Counted from the stretch's first letter, positions 8,246 to 16,786 are shown. The stretch is DNA of 64,000 bases from VRUE01 sp963715625 (GCA_963715625.1 OY970260.1:1-64000), one strand, 5' to 3'. The notes: generated from the letters alone by a model not told the origin. Program-made: numbers and translations.

Positions 8246-9255
8246 AGGTCTCGCCACTGAAACGCCTAGCAGGCTGTGCCCTTCCGATGCTGGCCGCGGT
8301 CGCATTGGCCGCTTGCGGGGGCGCGGAAAGTGTCGAAAGCAAGCGTCAGCACTGCGCGAGTATGACGGAAAAAGCCGAACACGATGCCTGTGTTGCCGAA
8401 CTGCGACAAGAAGAAGGCCACAACGACGCGAAATCCGTTCACGACAGGGAAATTGAGGAAGCGTGTGAATTGGACAACAATGCTCATCAGGAAGCCTGTG
8501 AAGCGGGCTACCGCCGGGGCCTGGTAGCTGAAGACGAGGAAGCTATGGGGTATGCCTGCGAAGAGTTTGAATCCTCATCGGATGTGATGCTGCTGTCTGC
8601 CTGCACCCTGGGCTTTCAACTGGCCCAAGAGGCAAAGAGGCACCGTGAAGAGGTCTCTCCCGAATCCACCGGCGGACCGATAGAAAAAGTCGGCACTATC
8701 ACGATCACCGACCACGAAGGCACGACCTTCCGCGACACCTACGAAGTCGGGCCGTGGTTCATCTCCGAAGAACTGGTCCCGCCGCAAGAAGTGCTCGAAG
8801 CCTGCAACACGCGCACTCAAGCGGCAATTGCCAAAGGCGTCTTTGTACGTGGCATCATCACTGTGGACTACGCCGAAGGCTCCTATCCCGAATTTATCGG
8901 CCTGGACCCCGAAGGAACCATTATGGGGAACGGGCTGTCAACCGCGGCGATGGCCTTCCAACGAGACGGAGAATGGCTGTGCCGGCAGGAAGAAATCCCG
9001 CAGTGGGAAATCCAAGCCCACGAAACGCAGACCTTCCCGATCTGGCTGATCGTGGAATACGCGGAGAGCAACAACAATCCAACGCTGGTTCCCGAAGGGT
9101 TGCTTGGCTGGCACTTCAAGCCGGTCGCGCCAACCGAACTGCTGCTCCGTGGAGACCAGATCGTGAAAGGACCGGGAGCCGCTGACTGTTACGGGTATCA
9201 CGAACTCTTCCTCTATAAGTCATCTGAAGTATCAGAATCGTGTGAAGGGGGCTAA
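8242..9255 (+). CDS. large lipoprotein, Cys/Glu-rich
   Basis: The 337-residue product starts with a lipoprotein signal (LAAVALAACGGAES). The N-terminal half carries regularly spaced cysteines in acidic helices (CASMTEKAEHDACVAEL, EEACELDNNAHQEACEAG), which suggests disulfide-linked helical repeats. The C-terminal half is beta-rich. ATGA overlap with the previous lipoprotein makes a two-gene operon. Codons use more A/T (GAA, AAA) than neighbouring genes, consistent with recent acquisition. Function is unknown. Confidence 0.6.
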   Translation: MKVSPLKRLAGCALPMLAAVALAACGGAESVESKRQHCASMTEKAEHDACVAELRQEEGHNDAKSVHDREIEEACELDNNAHQEACEAGYRRGLVAEDEEAMGYACEEFESSSDVMLLSACTLGFQLAQEAKRHREEVSPESTGGPIEKVGTITITDHEGTTFRDTYEVGPWFISEELVPPQEVLEACNTRTQAAIAKGVFVRGIITVDYAEGSYPEFIGLDPEGTIMGNGLSTAAMAFQRDGEWLCRQEEIPQWEIQAHETQTFPIWLIVEYAESNNNPTLVPEGLLGWHFKPVAPTELLLRGDQIVKGPGAADCYGYHELFLYKSSEVSESCEGG

Positions 9256-9821
9256 ATCATGGACGGTGCATTACTCATACTACGGCCTTGGCCGTAGTCG
9301 CCGAGCGAGCGTCGGGATCGTCAGCCCCGATGACGAGACAACGTCCGCCATTTGGTGGCCTGGAACCTGTCAAGCCTCGATGTTCAGACGGAAGGCTCGC
9401 AGGGCCTGTTCAAGAAGCGTCCGACAACGATCAAGCTCGAGCACGACAGCGCCTCCGTCGAGCTGTCGGCCGTATCACGCCTATACCGCAACAGCGGGTG
9501 GTATCAGGATGGGCAAGAGGGGTCGCTCGTGAAGGCATTGAGGCAGTAACACATCTACTGAAAATACGAGACGCCCACCCAAGCCACCCTATCTCCATTC
9601 CGCGCGGTCGTAAAGGCTATAACCTTTTCCGTATTGACAAGGAAGCGGACAGTAGCGAAATTCCCTTGAACCGCCAACGGCCTGTGGATTGCCACTCCGT
9701 TCCGTTAACACTTCAAAGTAGCCAGTCGGTTCTTTGCTCTGTCGATGCCTGTTGTTTTTATAAACTTTCGCCACGCCAGGGGGAACGAAATCGAGATGAA
9801 ATGCAGACCATCGGGGTCCAG
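9256..9821. other. intergenic region with a 9-bp-stem hairpin
   Basis: ACTACGGCC-TT-GGCCGTAGT at 9279-9298 is a perfect hairpin just after the lipoprotein stop and may end its transcript, although no T-run follows. A 65-codon GTG frame at 9352-9549 (SSLDVQTEGSQGLF, then KLEHDSASVELSAVSRLY) has reasonable composition but no recognisable family. I leave it as an unproven small gene or remnant. Confidence 0.35.
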
Positions 9822-10736
9822 TCACTCTCGCGGACTCCACGCCATCGCCGCCGGCTCCCAACGGCCGCTCGCCGCACCGGCGAGCACCGGGTCGATGAAC
9901 CGCCTGGCGCTGGCCACGGCGGACTCCAGATCGCGCTCCTCGAGTCCAGGCGTGTCACGGGCGACGCGGGCATAGCCCGCCACCCAACCCGAGGAGGAAG
10001 GAACCTCGAGGAGATCGGGCAACGCCAGGTGACGACGCTTCGCCTCCGAGTCAATCGCCCAACGCAGCTCCGACGCACCGACCGTCGCGGTGTGGGCGAA
10101 GGTGACGAGATCGACCAGATCCCTGTAACGGGTGCTTTGCTCGGTGCGCCCGTCGGCCCGCGGGTGGCGCTCGAGCATCGCGCAAACCTTGTCCGCGATG
10201 TGATCCGCGATCGGGTACACGCGGTAGGCGACATGGCGAACACCAGGGAGCTCGACGGGAATGAGCGGCAAGAGCTCCTCGGCAGCGCCGGTCATCGAAA
10301 GGTCGGCAACGAGGTCAACGTGAAAGCGGGTGGACTCCGTCGCACCGAGGAAGGCAACTGCGGGGATCCGCAGAGCGTCCGCACCCTGCGCCATCCGTTT
10401 CGCGGCCCCGAGCGTAAAGCGAAAGTAGTCACCGAGGTCAACCGCGGCCGTCTCGCGCAGCGCTCGCTCGGCGTCGGCCAAACTGCCGTCGCGCCGGTAG
10501 AGATCCACGTCGAGGGTGTGACGGGCTCGCCCCTCCAGCCGAGCCAGCATCGCCGTCGCCCCCTTCAGCACCCAGCGCTCGGGGTCTGTGCTGAACACCC
10601 GGCAAAGGAGCCGGTCGTAGGCGAACTGCCGCAGCAAGGCGGAGAGCTCCATGCCGCCCTCCTCGGCAAGCGGTCGCAGCCGGTCCGCGAGGGCCTGCCG
10701 AAGTGCTTGCGGATTGTCGTAGCGGGACGCGGTCAC
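9822..10736 (-). CDS. AbiEii-type nucleotidyltransferase toxin
   Basis: The 304-residue protein has the AbiEii/AbiGii nucleotidyltransferase layout: WVLKGATAMLARLEG followed by the acidic pair in HTLDVDLYRR, then a downstream AYRVYPIADHIADKVCAM segment typical of the family. AbiE toxins modify nucleic acids, reportedly tRNA in characterised relatives, and cause abortive infection. The classical GG of the KGGTAL motif reads GA here. The gene starts at GTG 10736, overlapping the stop of its antitoxin gene. Confidence 0.83.
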   Translation of the reverse strand: MTASRYDNPQALRQALADRLRPLAEEGGMELSALLRQFAYDRLLCRVFSTDPERWVLKGATAMLARLEGRARHTLDVDLYRRDGSLADAERALRETAAVDLGDYFRFTLGAAKRMAQGADALRIPAVAFLGATESTRFHVDLVADLSMTGAAEELLPLIPVELPGVRHVAYRVYPIADHIADKVCAMLERHPRADGRTEQSTRYRDLVDLVTFAHTATVGASELRWAIDSEAKRRHLALPDLLEVPSSSGWVAGYARVARDTPGLEERDLESAVASARRFIDPVLAGAASGRWEPAAMAWSPRE

Positions 10737-11401
10737 CTCGCCGAGCCCACCGTGCCCGCTGGTCCTCGAGAGCCGGCGAGAGCCAGCAGATGATCGAGCG
10801 TGGCCCGCCCGTCGCCGCGAGGCAGGTCGAATCTCGTTGCGCAGGGTGCGATGCGCTCCGCGACCTCGGCAGCGCCCTCGAGTCCACCGTCGATGACCTC
10901 GGCGGCAATCTGCCCCACCACGCCTGGCTCAACGTGGTCGGCGAGAAGGTCGGCGATCATGCGGGCAGGTCGGGTCACGGGCAGGCCGGAGAGAATGATC
11001 CGATCAGTAGCGGGAACCTTGCCGCGGTGCAGGCGAACATCGCGGCGCCGCGTCTGGCGGCGTCGTGGGAGCGTGAACTCATGCACGTCTGCCCGAAGGT
11101 CTCCGACCCGGTGGAGGCTCGCAGCCGACGCATGCGAGACGACGGCGTCGTCGGGATCGTCGAGGCGGGCCCAGGCGGGCGTCTCGGGAACAAGCTGAAG
11201 CCAGGCAGCCCGCAGCCCGAGATGATCGGGTGCCCCGGCGCCGCGAACGCGAAGGACGCCGTGCGCTACTCGCTCCAGCCGACCGTCCGCCGTCAGACGG
11301 GACAGCGACGTATGGCCAACTCCCGCCTCCTGCGCCTGACGTCGCGTGATCAGTCCCCACTGACCCTCCGCAATCTCGGATAGTCGCTGCATAGGCCGCA
11401 T
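10733..11401 (-). CDS. AbiEi-type antitoxin
   Basis: About 222 residues from ATG 11401 (or 11392). The N-terminal winged helix (LSEIAEGQWGLITRRQAQEAG, then LSRLTADGRLERVAHGVLRV) is the AbiEi DNA-binding domain. The C-terminal half includes ILSGLPVTRPARMIADLL, the usual AbiEi segment. AbiEi represses its own promoter and neutralises AbiEii. The pair forms a four-base-overlapping operon next to the second tRNA-Ser. Confidence 0.83.
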   Translation of the reverse strand: MRPMQRLSEIAEGQWGLITRRQAQEAGVGHTSLSRLTADGRLERVAHGVLRVRGAGAPDHLGLRAAWLQLVPETPAWARLDDPDDAVVSHASAASLHRVGDLRADVHEFTLPRRRQTRRRDVRLHRGKVPATDRIILSGLPVTRPARMIADLLADHVEPGVVGQIAAEVIDGGLEGAAEVAERIAPCATRFDLPRGDGRATLDHLLALAGSRGPAGTVGSAR

Positions 11402-11404
11402 AAT

Positions 11405-11452
11405 GCTGCGAACTATACCGAAAATAGGATATTTTGCAGCAGTATGATGCTG
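11405..11452 (-). promoter_or_regulatory. AbiE promoter/operator region
   Basis: An AT-rich island in GC-rich DNA sits directly before the AbiEi start. It is framed by GCTGC (11405-11409) and GCAGC (11436-11440), a spaced inverted repeat. AbiEi proteins bind inverted repeats in their own promoters, so this is the likely operator. Confidence 0.5.
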
Positions 11453-11599
11453 CCCGGCGCAACGGTCGAGCCGGTGCCCATCCCGAGCCAGTACAGCGAC
11501 GGCTTCTGGCTGGCGATCTGAGACCGGAGCGACCGCTGGGACGAGCGCAACGGCCACCTTCGCACCGAGCCTGAGCTAGTGGTCCGGACGGACCACTAG
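11444..11599 (+). pseudogene. unrecognised gene tail with an in-frame TGA
   Basis: One frame reads MMLPGATVEPVPIPSQYSD then GFWLAI, a TGA, and continues DRSDRWDERNGHLRTEPEL to a TAG. The TGA stands where a TGG tryptophan would fit, so this looks like the C-terminal end of a broken gene. I cannot name the family. Its last 24 bases form the palindrome at 11576-11599. Confidence 0.4.
11576..11599. repeat. perfect 10-bp-stem palindrome beside tRNA-Ser
   Basis: CTAGTGGTCC-GGAC-GGACCACTAG is a perfect hairpin ending 12 bases from the 3' end of the second tRNA-Ser. It could terminate that tRNA transcript on the minus strand, or mark the edge of an excised element. Confidence 0.55.
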
Positions 11600-11611
11600 C
11601 GGAGGGGTGGT

Positions 11612-11696
11612 GGAGGGGTGGGATTCGAACCCACGAGCGCCTTGCGACGCCAACAGTTTTCGAGACTGCCCCGTTCAACCGCTCCGGCACCCCTCC
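11612..11696 (-). tRNA. tRNA-Ser (CGA), second copy with damaged acceptor end
   Basis: This copy matches the gene at 4423-4509 across the D, anticodon (CGA), variable and T arms, apart from one substitution. At the 3' end, a run of five G (plus strand) has become four, so the acceptor 3' strand is one base short. The base in the discriminator position becomes A. Either the gene is non-functional or the missing base is a homopolymer sequencing error. Confidence 0.8.
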
Positions 11697-11762
11697 GAGG
11701 CACGTCGGGGACCGATTCTAGGCGCAACTCAAGGGCGCAGCGAGGAGGGCCGATGCTGCCGC

Positions 11763-13694
11763 ATGCAAGGCAGCGAGCAGACGCGGCTCGGGCGCTTCTT
11801 CGACCGGCGCCCCGTCCTGCTGCGCTCGCTGGCGGTCGCGGCCTTGCTCTGGGGAGTCGGCTACCTGACCTGGCGGGTCGGCTGGAGCGGCGAAGGCGCC
11901 AGCCCGGTGGCCTTCGCGATGCTGCTGGTGACCGAGGTCTACGGGCTCTGGGCCCTGGGCACCCTGGCCTGGTTCTCGTGGTCGCGGCCGCCGGCCACCC
12001 GCCCGGCGGCGACGCCGGGGCGCTCGGTCGACGTCTACGTCTGCACCTACGACGAGCCGGTCGAGGTGGTGGCGGCGACCCTGGCCGGCTGCCGGGCGCT
12101 CACCTACCCGCACACGACCTACCTGCTCGACGACGGGCGGCGGCCCGAGATGGAGGAGCTGGCGGGCATCGCCGGCGCCCGCTATCTGACCCGGCCCGAC
12201 AACTCGCACGCCAAGGCGGGCAACATCAACGCGGCGCTCGGCCGGACCGGGGGCGAGGTGGTGCTGATGCTCGACGCCGACCACGTGCCGATGCCGGACG
12301 CGCTCGACGCGATGGTCGGCTACTTCGACGACGAGCGGATGGGGCTGGTGCAGAGCCCGCACGACTTCTTCAACCACGACTCGGTCCAGCACTACGTCGT
12401 CGGCCGCCACGAGCAGTCGCTCTTCTACCGCGTCGTCTGCCCGGGCAAGGACCGCCACGGCGCCGCCTACTGGTGCGGCTCGGCGGCGCTGATCCGGCGC
12501 CGGGCCCTGCTCGAGATCGGCGGCGTCGCCACCGAGACGATCGCCGAGGACTTCCACACGACGATCCGCATGCAGCGCCACGGCTGGCGCAGCCGCTATC
12601 ACGACGAGGTGCTCGTGCAGGGCCTGGCCCCGCACGACCTCGACGGCTACCTGCTGCAGCGCGACCGCTGGGCGCGGGGCAACCTCGCCGTCTTCACCCT
12701 TCCCGAGTCCCCCCTGCGCGCTCGCGAGCTGCGCCCCCTGCAGCGGCTCTCCTACTTCGCCAGCCTCGCCGCCTACCTGGCGCCGCCGATGCGGCTGCTG
12801 CTGCTGGCGACGCTGGGGCTGGTGCTGTGGACCGGGGCGCTGCCGATGAAGATCAGCCTGGTCGCGCTGGCGGCGCTCTGGCTGCCGTCGGTGACGCTCA
12901 ACCTCTGCGCCGGCTCGGCCCTGGCGCGCGGCTACATGAAGATCGGCGAGACGGCGCACTACGAGCTGCTGACGATGCAGATCTACACGCGGGCGCTGCG
13001 CTGCATCGTGCGCCCCGGGCGCACCGCCTTCAAGGTGACGCCGAAGCAGGGCACCGGAGGCGGCGGGGTGGAATCGGTTCGCAAGCTGCCGCTCGTCATC
13101 GCCTGCGCGGTGCTGCTGGGGATCGGCACCGTCCTGCGCCTGCTCGATCTCGCCGGCGCGGGGCCGCTGCCGGACCTGCCGGGAATTGCGGCGGTCGTCG
13201 TGCCGCTGCTGGGGCTGGTCGAGCTGCGCCGGATCCTCCGCACGCTGCTCGCGGTCGGGGGGCGCCGGCAGCGGCGGCTCGTCTACCGCTTCGAGGGCGA
13301 CGCCCCGGCGCGCTGCTTCTCGGAGGACGGCGCCATCCCGGGCCGCCTCGTCGACGCCAGCGCTTCGGGGGTCGGCCTCGTGCTGGAGGCGCCGCTCGAG
13401 ATCGGAGCCCGGCCGGCGGTCTTGCTCGAGCTGCGCGACGCGGCCGGTGAGGCGCGCGAGGTCGCCGCGCAGGTCGAGGTGCGCTCCTGCCGCGAGTCGG
13501 AGGGGCGCTGGCTGGTCGGCGCCACGATCGCCGAAATCGACCCCGACTCGCGCATGCGCCTGATGGAGTGGTGCTACGTCGTCTGCAGCCACGAGCGCCT
13601 GCGCGGCCACCGCCCCTCGGCACCGCCGATCCGCGAGCGCGACGCGATCGTCGTGCCGTTGCCGACGCCTGTCCCCCAGGCCGCGGCCGCGTAG
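11763..13694 (+). CDS. cellulose-synthase-like GT2 glycosyltransferase with PilZ domain
   Basis: The 643-residue membrane protein has two N-terminal helices and then a processive GT2 domain: VYVCTYDEPVEVV, LDDGRRPEME, the metal-binding MLDADHVPMPDA, the acceptor motif TIAEDFHTT and QRDRWARGN (QxxRW). Further membrane helices follow, then a C-terminal PilZ domain (RLVDASASGVGLVLE). This is the BcsA-type arrangement in which c-di-GMP switches on polysaccharide synthesis. No bcsB or other cellulose genes are nearby, so the polymer is unknown. Start ATG 11763 follows an AG-rich stretch. Confidence 0.85.
   Translation: MQGSEQTRLGRFFDRRPVLLRSLAVAALLWGVGYLTWRVGWSGEGASPVAFAMLLVTEVYGLWALGTLAWFSWSRPPATRPAATPGRSVDVYVCTYDEPVEVVAATLAGCRALTYPHTTYLLDDGRRPEMEELAGIAGARYLTRPDNSHAKAGNINAALGRTGGEVVLMLDADHVPMPDALDAMVGYFDDERMGLVQSPHDFFNHDSVQHYVVGRHEQSLFYRVVCPGKDRHGAAYWCGSAALIRRRALLEIGGVATETIAEDFHTTIRMQRHGWRSRYHDEVLVQGLAPHDLDGYLLQRDRWARGNLAVFTLPESPLRARELRPLQRLSYFASLAAYLAPPMRLLLLATLGLVLWTGALPMKISLVALAALWLPSVTLNLCAGSALARGYMKIGETAHYELLTMQIYTRALRCIVRPGRTAFKVTPKQGTGGGGVESVRKLPLVIACAVLLGIGTVLRLLDLAGAGPLPDLPGIAAVVVPLLGLVELRRILRTLLAVGGRRQRRLVYRFEGDAPARCFSEDGAIPGRLVDASASGVGLVLEAPLEIGARPAVLLELRDAAGEAREVAAQVEVRSCRESEGRWLVGATIAEIDPDSRMRLMEWCYVVCSHERLRGHRPSAPPIRERDAIVVPLPTPVPQAAAA
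13508..13693 (+). repeat. 186-bp direct repeat, copy B
   Basis: This is the native copy: the end of the PilZ domain in its own glycosyltransferase gene. It pairs with 7259-7444 (two mismatches). Confidence 0.9.
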
Positions 13695-13813
13695 ACGGCG
13701 GAGCGGAATCGTGACCGGAATAGCCTCGACGTTCTGAGTGCCGAGTGTTGGCAGCTATATCGTGAGCGCGCCCCAGCGCAGAAAGTGATTCACGCCCCAT
13801 GCGTGAATGGCTC

Positions 13814-14633
13814 CTAACCCGCGTAGACGTCCTCGAGCAGCGCAGCGATCTGCACGATGCGTGTCCTAATCTCCTCGACCCGCTGCTGTACGGGTTCGCG
13901 TTGGCGCCCGCTGGCTGCCTTGGCAATCCGACTCAGCTCTCGGTGGATCGCGTCGGTAGAGGTTGTCTCGGTGAAGATCGCCAGAAAGCGCTGCCACGCA
14001 TCGAGCGGAACCCCAGCCAACGCCTGCCCGAATAGGCGCTCCATATACGCATCCATCAGGCCAGTCCGCGCGAAGCGTCCATAGTTGCCACCACGGTCGT
14101 GCTCGGGCTCATCGCCGATGAGCTGCGACTTGGACGGATAGTGGTCGGTGACCCCGCTCAGCTTGATCCCGCCTTTGTCACCACCGCTGCGGATCACATT
14201 CGTCCAGTGCCAATTTCGGTATGTGGCCGCGTAGCCTGCGTTGACGACAAAGGGCATTTTCCTTGGCGAGCGCGTACCAGCCCTTGAGCTCGATGCCCAA
14301 AAGGATCTCAGGCACCTTGTCTGGTGTCGATGCGCGCAGCACGACATCTGGGAAGGTCTGGGGTTGGCGCTCGAACTGATACTCGGCATGCTCTTCGTCA
14401 GCGTCCCACGTTGCCGAACGCAGGGCATTCAGACCGGCGACGACCTGCTCCTCCACTGTCGCTCCGAGAGCCGAGTTGAAAGCGAAGAGGTCGGTGGCGC
14501 GAACGCCGGAGATGTTTAGATCGCTCTCGAACTGACCCGGCAGCGCATACAAAGCTGCGCGCACCTTTCCCGCAAGAGTATCCGGGGGAGGGTCAGCCGG
14601 TGGCTGCGGCGCGACGGGGATTGACGCTGTCAT
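13814..14633 (-). pseudogene. type II restriction endonuclease, frameshifted
   Basis: The first part (14633 down to about 14260) reads MTASIPVAPQPPADPPPDTL onward and contains a PD-(D/E)xK-like centre: TFPDVVLRAS, then EILLGIELKGWYAL. The protein then continues in another frame (MPFVVNAGYAATYRNWHW) to the stop at 13814. The frames meet at a run of four A on the coding strand near 14257-14260; removing one A would restore LAKEMPFVVN. An additional internal deletion is possible. It overlaps the methylase gene, as cognate nuclease genes often do. Restriction activity is probably lost unless the indel is a sequencing error. Confidence 0.65.
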
Positions 14634-15639
14634 CGCTTCGTCCGTTCGACGCCGTCAACGCCGTCTCCTGCCACAACCGCGCTGTGGCCGCGTCGAACAC
14701 TTCAGACGAGATCTCGGCGGCAACGGCCCGGCGATCGCTTTGGAGCGCCGCCAAAGCCGCAGTGCAGAGACCGCCGAAAGGCTCCCACACCACATCGCCG
14801 GAATCCGTACATGCTCGAATGCTCAGCATGACCAGGCGCAAAGGCTTCTGGTTGTAGTGAAGGCTCTTGTTGCCTTTGATCTTGAGGCGCTCGTCGCCCC
14901 GAACCGCTGGCTCTTGCCAGACATTGGTGATGGCGTGCTCATGGTGCCACTTGGCGCGCATTCTGGCCCACTGCTCGGCGGTGAGGAGCTTCTCGCCGTC
15001 GAGGGAGAAATATGGATGGCTCGTTGCCTTGCCATGGCGCTGCGCATAGAAGGCCAGTGCCTCCATTGCCTGGGGCGGGGGGAAATACCAGAGATGACGC
15101 GCCGTAAACCACTTGCGCGTGGCGGCGTTTTTTACTCCAGCTGCCTCGTTGGTCTTGGAGAGCGGTAGGCCAGAGCGCTGCCACTCATGGCGAAGCCACG
15201 CCTGCATCGGCAAGAGCTCGCCGTCACCAGTGCGGAGCTCGACTCGGCGGACATACTGGACGCAGACCTCCGTGACGACGGGGAACCGCCGGATCGTGTT
15301 GCCGTTGACGTTCCCGGCAATGTGGCCTACGCCCTTATCCCAGATATGACAGCTGCGGTAATCCCAACCGTGCAGCGTCAGCACGGGGTGCACCGTGGCC
15401 CACGACAACTCAGTCCCCCAGAACCACAGCGTCGTCTCAGGCGAGGCGTACTTGGCCCACTGGGCGACATGCGGCGCGTACCACTCGGCCAGTCCCTCGG
15501 GCGTCGGAAGATCACCGGGGAAGCCACTCACCCCATAGGGACCGTCGGCGACGATCGCGGTTGGGGCCGGCCAGCTACCGTAGCGCTCCATTGCGTCCGC
15601 TTGCTCAATTCGGACGCTTCCGATCTCAGCGATCTTTAT
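14593..15639 (-). CDS. type II DNA methyltransferase (amino-methylating)
   Basis: The catalytic motif reads VADGPYGVSGF (a DPPY variant), and the AdoMet-binding motif VWEPFGGLCTAAL lies near the C-terminus. This order fits the beta class of N4-cytosine/N6-adenine methylases. It should protect host DNA from the overlapping restriction nuclease. The start is unclear. A strong Shine-Dalgarno (AAAGGAGG, 15646-15653) is followed six bases later by ATA rather than ATG, GTG or TTG. The only upstream in-frame starts are GTG 15747 and ATG 15777, the latter inside an SOS-box-like palindrome; ATG 15591 would cut into the domain. Confidence 0.8.
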   Translation of the reverse strand: MKIAEIGSVRIEQADAMERYGSWPAPTAIVADGPYGVSGFPGDLPTPEGLAEWYAPHVAQWAKYASPETTLWFWGTELSWATVHPVLTLHGWDYRSCHIWDKGVGHIAGNVNGNTIRRFPVVTEVCVQYVRRVELRTGDGELLPMQAWLRHEWQRSGLPLSKTNEAAGVKNAATRKWFTARHLWYFPPPQAMEALAFYAQRHGKATSHPYFSLDGEKLLTAEQWARMRAKWHHEHAITNVWQEPAVRGDERLKIKGNKSLHYNQKPLRLVMLSIRACTDSGDVVWEPFGGLCTAALAALQSDRRAVAAEISSEVFDAATARLWQETALTASNGRSDDSVNPRRAAATG

Positions 15640-15770
15640 CTCATTCCTCCTTTCGCACGCTTTGGCTTGACCGGTCCCAGCATCGCATGGCTTGAGGTCA
15701 TCGAGTGCCAGCTGGCGGGACGGGACAGTGCCGATAACGCTATCCACATGCCCGGCGGATTCAGTAGATA

Positions 15771-15784
15771 CGAACATACGTTCG
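15771..15784. promoter_or_regulatory. LexA/SOS-box-like palindrome
   Basis: CGAAC-ATAC-GTTCG fits the Gram-positive/actinobacterial LexA box CGAAC-N4-GTTCG exactly. It lies about 130 bases upstream of the methylase Shine-Dalgarno, where its promoter is expected, suggesting DNA-damage control of the modification gene. Confidence 0.55.
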
Positions 15785-15881
15785 GTTGTATAAGATCATC
15801 CGGACGGAACGGCGACCAGAGGTCGACAGCTGCGCGCCCGCGCTTTCGTGGTAACCGGTATGCCGAACTCAACTACCCAGC

Positions 15882-15952
15882 GGGGGAGCCGGGATTCGAA
15901 CCCGGATTCACGGTTTTGGAGACCGTGCGCATAGCCGTTAACTCACTCCCCC
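15882..15952 (-). tRNA. tRNA-Trp-like (CCA), reconstituted at attL
   Basis: The minus strand gives a 71-base tRNA: acceptor GGGGGAG/CTCCCCC, anticodon stem ACGGT/ACCGT with loop CTCCAAA (anticodon CCA), and T-arm CCGGG-TTCGAAT-CCCGG. The discriminator is G. The D-arm is poor (only two convincing pairs), so it may be degenerate. The 5' half is identical to the right end of the ICE. The sequence upstream of its 5' end now lies inside the ICE. Confidence 0.75.
15911..15952. repeat. attL core (42 bp)
   Basis: These 42 bases, running from the anticodon stem to the 5' end of the tRNA, are identical to 51820-51861. The flanks diverge immediately on the tRNA 3' side. They define the left boundary of the integrated element. 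Confidence 0.88.
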
Positions 15953-15992
15953 AGGGGCACTACAGAGCCAAATCCTAGTCGAGCCTCCCCCC

Positions 15993-16013
15993 AGGGGAAT
16001 GCCAAGGGGAATG
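15993..16013. promoter_or_regulatory. paired AGGGGAATG motifs near attL
   Basis: AGGGGAATG occurs twice with a 12-base period (15993-16001 and 16005-16013). The same doublet with the same period lies inside the other end at 51639-51659. Symmetric placement suggests integrase arm sites. On the minus strand the nearer copy also gives TTCCCC, 16 bases before TAGGAT, upstream of the tRNA, so a promoter role is possible instead. Confidence 0.45.
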
Positions 16014-16058
16014 AGAGCCAAGACGGAATCCGCGACTCGCGAACTCGGGAGCCTGCAT

Positions 16059-16694
16059 TTAGTCGCCGGTCGAAGACCCTGCTGCCCATGCAGCATACGG
16101 CGCTTTTCCGATCTCTCGCAAACGAAAGTCGGCGGGTATGCGGTGCTCTCGGTAATAGCCGCATTGAAGCCGCATCGCCTGCAAGAACTCCATTTGGCCG
16201 TCTCTAGCAAGCCCGAGAACGTGCCAATCCCAGAGAGCCCTATAGAGAACATCCATCAGGGCCGAACGCTGCTCCTTGTCACCGAAGTCTGACTCAGCCC
16301 ACAGCCGCGAGTCGGCGTCACTCCGGCGGACACTCAAGGTTGCCGTCGCGACGATCTGACCTCGTGGCTCATCTGTGATCGGAACCGCGTCGAGCAGCGG
16401 TAGCTCGCCGTGATCCTGGGATTGCCTTTCGGCCGCCTCAAGATGATCTTCGAACTCGCGGAGGGCGTAGTCCTGCGCCTGGTCGCCTCGCAGTTCGCCT
16501 TCGTCGGTCACGATTGCCCGCAGACTCGGAAGACGCTCATCCCACGCCACGCACGGCAAATAAGGCAAGGCCCAATCGGTCCCAGCCCACGAGATCCGGC
16601 ATCCATCGACGCTCCGGCCAGTGGTCGCAAAGAACGCGAGCGTCGCTTTTCCAGCTACCTCTCCTCGGCCGGTTCCCGTGCGAAGCAGGCGCAT
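16059..16694 (-). CDS. hypothetical protein
   Basis: About 211 residues from ATG 16694; the frame is open to 16772 but the extension is Arg-rich and shadow-like. Visible segments include ATLAFFATTGRSVDGCRISW and QIVATATLSVRRSDADSRLW. No signal peptide, membrane helix or known motif is apparent. It is the first gene inside the left end of the ICE and faces the attachment site. Confidence 0.5.
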   Translation of the reverse strand: MRLLRTGTGRGEVAGKATLAFFATTGRSVDGCRISWAGTDWALPYLPCVAWDERLPSLRAIVTDEGELRGDQAQDYALREFEDHLEAAERQSQDHGELPLLDAVPITDEPRGQIVATATLSVRRSDADSRLWAESDFGDKEQRSALMDVLYRALWDWHVLGLARDGQMEFLQAMRLQCGYYREHRIPADFRLREIGKAPYAAWAAGSSTGD

Positions 16695-16786
16695 CAGCCA
16701 AACCCTTCGAGCTGCACGCAGGAGGCCAATGCAGTCAAAACGTCTCGTCGTTGCATGGCGCCCGGCATACAAATAAGGTCCGGGCG

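Noticed and set aside
9288..10793. Open frame of 501 codons on the plus strand over the AbiEii gene
   Set aside because: AbiEii on the minus strand has family motifs and a coupled antitoxin; the plus frame has none.
11618..13610. Long alternative frames on both strands over the glycosyltransferase
   Set aside because: Only the 11763-13694 frame shows GT2 and PilZ motifs; the others are low-complexity Arg/Pro/Ala or Gln/Asp-rich.
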